64,000 bases of DNA from Dyella_A sp051962475 (GTDB taxonomy: Bacteria; Pseudomonadota; Gammaproteobacteria; Xanthomonadales; Rhodanobacteraceae), in contig NZ_JBQCCF010000014.1 of the NCBI RefSeq assembly GCF_051962475.1, positions 11,013 to 75,012 of the forward strand, given 5' to 3'. Each line of letters starts with the position of its first letter. The stretch's first letter is position 1. The position numbers and the translations under genes are program-made. This document shows positions 61,632 to 64,000 of this stretch, in pieces. The notes below the pieces were generated by a model. It did not search any database and was not told the DNA's origin. It was given only the letters and a program-made list of their open reading frames with translations.

Positions 61632-63884
61632 ATGTCGCCACGTCGCCCGCTGCAACGCACCTTGCTCACCGCCAGCCTCGCCTGCGCCATGGCGATTTCC
61701 GCGGGCACGTCGCTGGCGGTGTCCGCGCCGGCGGCGCCGGCCCGGCCGTGGATGAACACCGCGCTCTCGCCCGATCAGCGCGCCGACGCGCTGGTGAAGG
61801 CGATGACCCAGGACGAGAAGTTCCGGCTGATCCGCGCCGAGTACGGCGCCATATTCAACGGCCAGCCCAAGCCGGCCGGCTCGAAGGATGCAGCGGGTTA
61901 CATCCCGGCGATCCCGCGACTGGACCTGCCGGCAATCCACGAAACCGACGCCGGGCAAGGCGTGGCGCGCCCGGCCGCGTTCGGCGATGGCGATACCGCC
62001 TTGCCGGCCGGCCTCGCCGCCGCCGCCAGCTTCGATCCGCAACTGGCCCACGACGGCGGCGCGATGATTGGGCGCCAGGCACACCGCATGGGCTTCAGCG
62101 TGCTGCTGGCCGGCGGCGTCGACCTGGCGCGCGACCCGCGCAACGGCCGCAACTTCGAATACGCCGGCGAGGATCCGCTGCTGGCCGGCACCGTCGTCGG
62201 CGCGGCGATCGCCGGCATCCAGAGCCAGCACGTGGTGTCCACCGTGAAGCACTACGCGATGAACGATCTGGAGACGGCGCGCAACACGCTCAGCGCCAAC
62301 ATCGACCACACCGCCGCGCGCGAGTCGGATCTGCTCGCGTTTGAAATCGCCATCGCCGACGGCCAGCCCGGCTCGGTGATGTGCTCGTACAACCGCGTCA
62401 ACAGCGTCTACGCCTGCGAGGACGACTGGCTGCTCAACCAGGTGCTCAAGCGCGACTGGAAGTACCCGGGCTTCGTGATGTCCGACTGGGGCGCGGTGCA
62501 TAGCGCGGCCAAGGCGGCGATGGCCGGGCTGGATCAGCAGTCCGCTGGCGAGCGCTTCGACAAGGAGGTGTACTTCGACAAGCCGCTGCGCGAGGCGGTG
62601 GCCAAGGGCGAGGTGCCGCAATCGCGCATCGACGACATGGTTCATCGCATCGTGCGCGCGTTCTTCGCGGTGGGTGCGTTCGAGCATCCGGCCAAGGAGG
62701 CGCCGATCGACTACGCCGCCGACGCCAAGGTGTCGCAGCGCGCGGCCGAGGCCGGCATGGTGCTGCTGCGCAATGAGTCGAACGCGTTGCCGCTGGGCAG
62801 GAGCGTCGGCGCAGTGGCCGTCATCGGTAGCCACGCCGACGTGGGTGTCACCACCGGCGGTGGTTCCTCCGCGGTGAAGCCGCGCGGCGGCAGCCCGGTT
62901 ACCGGCATCGAGCCGACCACTTGGCCGGGCCCGAAGATGTACCAGCGCTCCTCGCCGATGCAGGCGATCGGCCGCCGCAACGGCGGCAAGGTGGCCTACG
63001 CCAGCGGCGAGGACATCGCCGCGGCGGCGAAGCTGGCGGCGCAGTCGAAGGTGGCGGTGGTGTTCGCCGAGCAGTGGGTGGCCGAGTCGATGGACGTGCC
63101 GACCATGAGCCTGCCCGGCAACCAGGACGCGCTGATCGCCGCGGTGGCCAAGGCCAACCCGCACACCATCGTGGTGCTGGAGACGAACGGCCCGGTGAAG
63201 ATGCCGTGGCTCGATCAGGTGCAGGGCGTCGTCGAGGCCTGGTATCCGGGCGCCAACGGCGGCGAGGCGATCGCCCGCGTGCTGTTCGGCGAGGTCGAGC
63301 CGTCCGGCCGGTTGCCGCTGACCTGGCCGAAGGACGAGTCGCAGTTGCCGCGCCCGACGATTCCCGGCGCCGGGCTGGCCGCGATCGGCATCCCGCCGCA
63401 GGGCGAGCCGCAGCAGGACATCGACTACAACATCGAGGGCGCCGACGTCGGCTATCGCTGGTTCCAGAAGAAGCACCTGCAGCCGCTGTTCCCGTTCGGC
63501 TACGGCCTGGGCTACACCACCTTCCGCTACGGCGCGCCGGTGCTGCATACGAGCGGCGGCCGGGTGACCGCCACAGTGCGCGTCAGCAATACCGGCAAGC
63601 GCGCCGGCGTGGCCGTGCCGCAGCTATACGTGACGCCGCCCGGTGCCGACACCCGTCGCCTGGCCGGCTGGCAGCGCGTGACGCTGGCGCCGGGGCAAAG
63701 CCGCGAGGTGACGATCACCGCCAGCCCGGTGCGCCTGGCGTCCTGGGACCCGGCCGCGCGCGGCTGGCAGCGCAAGGCCGGCAGCTACCGTTTCGAACTC
63801 GGCGCCTCGGCCACCGACATCACCGGCAAGGCGGACACCACACTCCCGGCCGCCCACTGCACCCTCACCGCCTGCACCCCCTGA
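61632..63884 (+). CDS. Exported GH3-family beta-glucosidase
   Basis: A 750-residue secreted enzyme with a signal peptide ending LAVSA. The TIM-barrel domain has KHYAMND and the nucleophile in FVMSDWGAVH (Asp285); a C-terminal alpha/beta domain and a fibronectin-like domain (TVRVSNTGKRAGVAVPQLYV) follow. The AAAGGAG ribosome site fits ATG 61632. It probably hydrolyses beta-glucosides in the periplasm or outside the cell. Length and order are normal for the family. Confidence 0.92.
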   Translation: MSPRRPLQRTLLTASLACAMAISAGTSLAVSAPAAPARPWMNTALSPDQRADALVKAMTQDEKFRLIRAEYGAIFNGQPKPAGSKDAAGYIPAIPRLDLPAIHETDAGQGVARPAAFGDGDTALPAGLAAAASFDPQLAHDGGAMIGRQAHRMGFSVLLAGGVDLARDPRNGRNFEYAGEDPLLAGTVVGAAIAGIQSQHVVSTVKHYAMNDLETARNTLSANIDHTAARESDLLAFEIAIADGQPGSVMCSYNRVNSVYACEDDWLLNQVLKRDWKYPGFVMSDWGAVHSAAKAAMAGLDQQSAGERFDKEVYFDKPLREAVAKGEVPQSRIDDMVHRIVRAFFAVGAFEHPAKEAPIDYAADAKVSQRAAEAGMVLLRNESNALPLGRSVGAVAVIGSHADVGVTTGGGSSAVKPRGGSPVTGIEPTTWPGPKMYQRSSPMQAIGRRNGGKVAYASGEDIAAAAKLAAQSKVAVVFAEQWVAESMDVPTMSLPGNQDALIAAVAKANPHTIVVLETNGPVKMPWLDQVQGVVEAWYPGANGGEAIARVLFGEVEPSGRLPLTWPKDESQLPRPTIPGAGLAAIGIPPQGEPQQDIDYNIEGADVGYRWFQKKHLQPLFPFGYGLGYTTFRYGAPVLHTSGGRVTATVRVSNTGKRAGVAVPQLYVTPPGADTRRLAGWQRVTLAPGQSREVTITASPVRLASWDPAARGWQRKAGSYRFELGASATDITGKADTTLPAAHCTLTACTP

Positions 63885-63906
63885 CCAAGCCACCCCCACG
63901 CTCCCT

Positions 63907-64000
63907 GTAGGAGCCCGGGGGGGGGGGGGGGGAGGGGGGGGGGGTGGGGGAAGAAATAGCAAATAAAAACACCCTCTTTCGGGGTGGAACCAACTTGGTT
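63907..64000. other. REP fragment, poly-G run and anomalous AT-rich end of window
   Basis: GTAGGAGCCC (start of the 47976-type REP) leads into ~35 bases of almost pure G, then AT-rich sequence unlike the rest of the window. It carries no gene. Assembly or read artefact at a contig edge is likely. Confidence 0.7.

Noticed and set aside
61464..63548. 694-codon minus-strand frame across the GH3 gene
   Set aside because: Antisense shadow; the GH3 catalytic motifs are on the plus strand.

Overview
The window is high-GC (roughly two-thirds G+C) Gram-negative chromosomal DNA with dense, mostly operonic genes. A copL-copA-copB copper set, a GntR-zwf-pgl-edd-eda Entner-Doudoroff cluster, Oar-like and BtuB-like TonB receptors, a TPR-sulfotransferase, PagL and several REP/REPIN families together suggest a gammaproteobacterium of the Xanthomonadales, most likely the Rhodanobacteraceae. 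The lineage is an inference from gene content; no rRNA marker is present.

Layout. 1-7.5 kb is a sulfur-oxidation and persulfide-handling island, all on the minus strand. From the promoter-distal end it holds a truncated DUF442 protein, a persulfide-dioxygenase-like metallo-hydrolase, a two-gene YeeE/YedE permease, a DsbG-like lipoprotein, a membrane TlpA, a porin, thiosulfate dehydrogenase TsdA with a diheme TsdB-like partner, and a BigR/SqrR-type ArsR regulator whose frame runs without a stop into a DsrE-like protein. 7.6-12.5 kb is a MarR-controlled tripartite efflux pump (outer-membrane factor, EmrA, EmrB). 12.5-18.2 kb is copper/metal resistance (CusF-like, CopL, CopA, CopB, cytochrome c, CDF exporter). 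18.2-25.6 kb has DUF3147, PagL, two M16 peptidases and a large RND pump.

25.9-28.1 kb is btuB with a cobalamin riboswitch and promoter. 28.5-33.6 kb is an Oar-like TonB receptor convergent with a lower-GC TPR-sulfotransferase. 33.7-39.5 kb is the Entner-Doudoroff cluster with a candidate operator repeated at both divergent promoters. 39.5-44.8 kb holds transporters, DUF2239, an S10 peptidase and a SnoaL-like protein. 45.0-49.3 kb is the most interesting block: a four-gene operon DUF3348-DUF802-OmpA-DUF2894 whose second and third products look like a MotA/TolQ/ZorA-type and MotB/ZorB-type ion-driven stator pair with no known partner genes. It is followed by a PAS-GGDEF protein behind a sigma-28-like promoter.

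51-56.8 kb is a patchwork: a frameshifted small gene, a TetR gene divergent from a membrane protein with twin operators, a small conserved protein, a class-C serine hydrolase and an unknown secreted protein. 56.9-61.4 kb is an Lhr helicase gene split by one in-frame stop that lies in an inserted REPIN. 61.6-63.9 kb is a GH3 beta-glucosidase. The last ~90 bases are a poly-G run plus AT-rich sequence that looks like an artefact or contig edge.

Two themes recur: dedicated regulators with visible palindromic sites next to their targets, and several classes of REP elements that have entered intergenic DNA and coding sequence.
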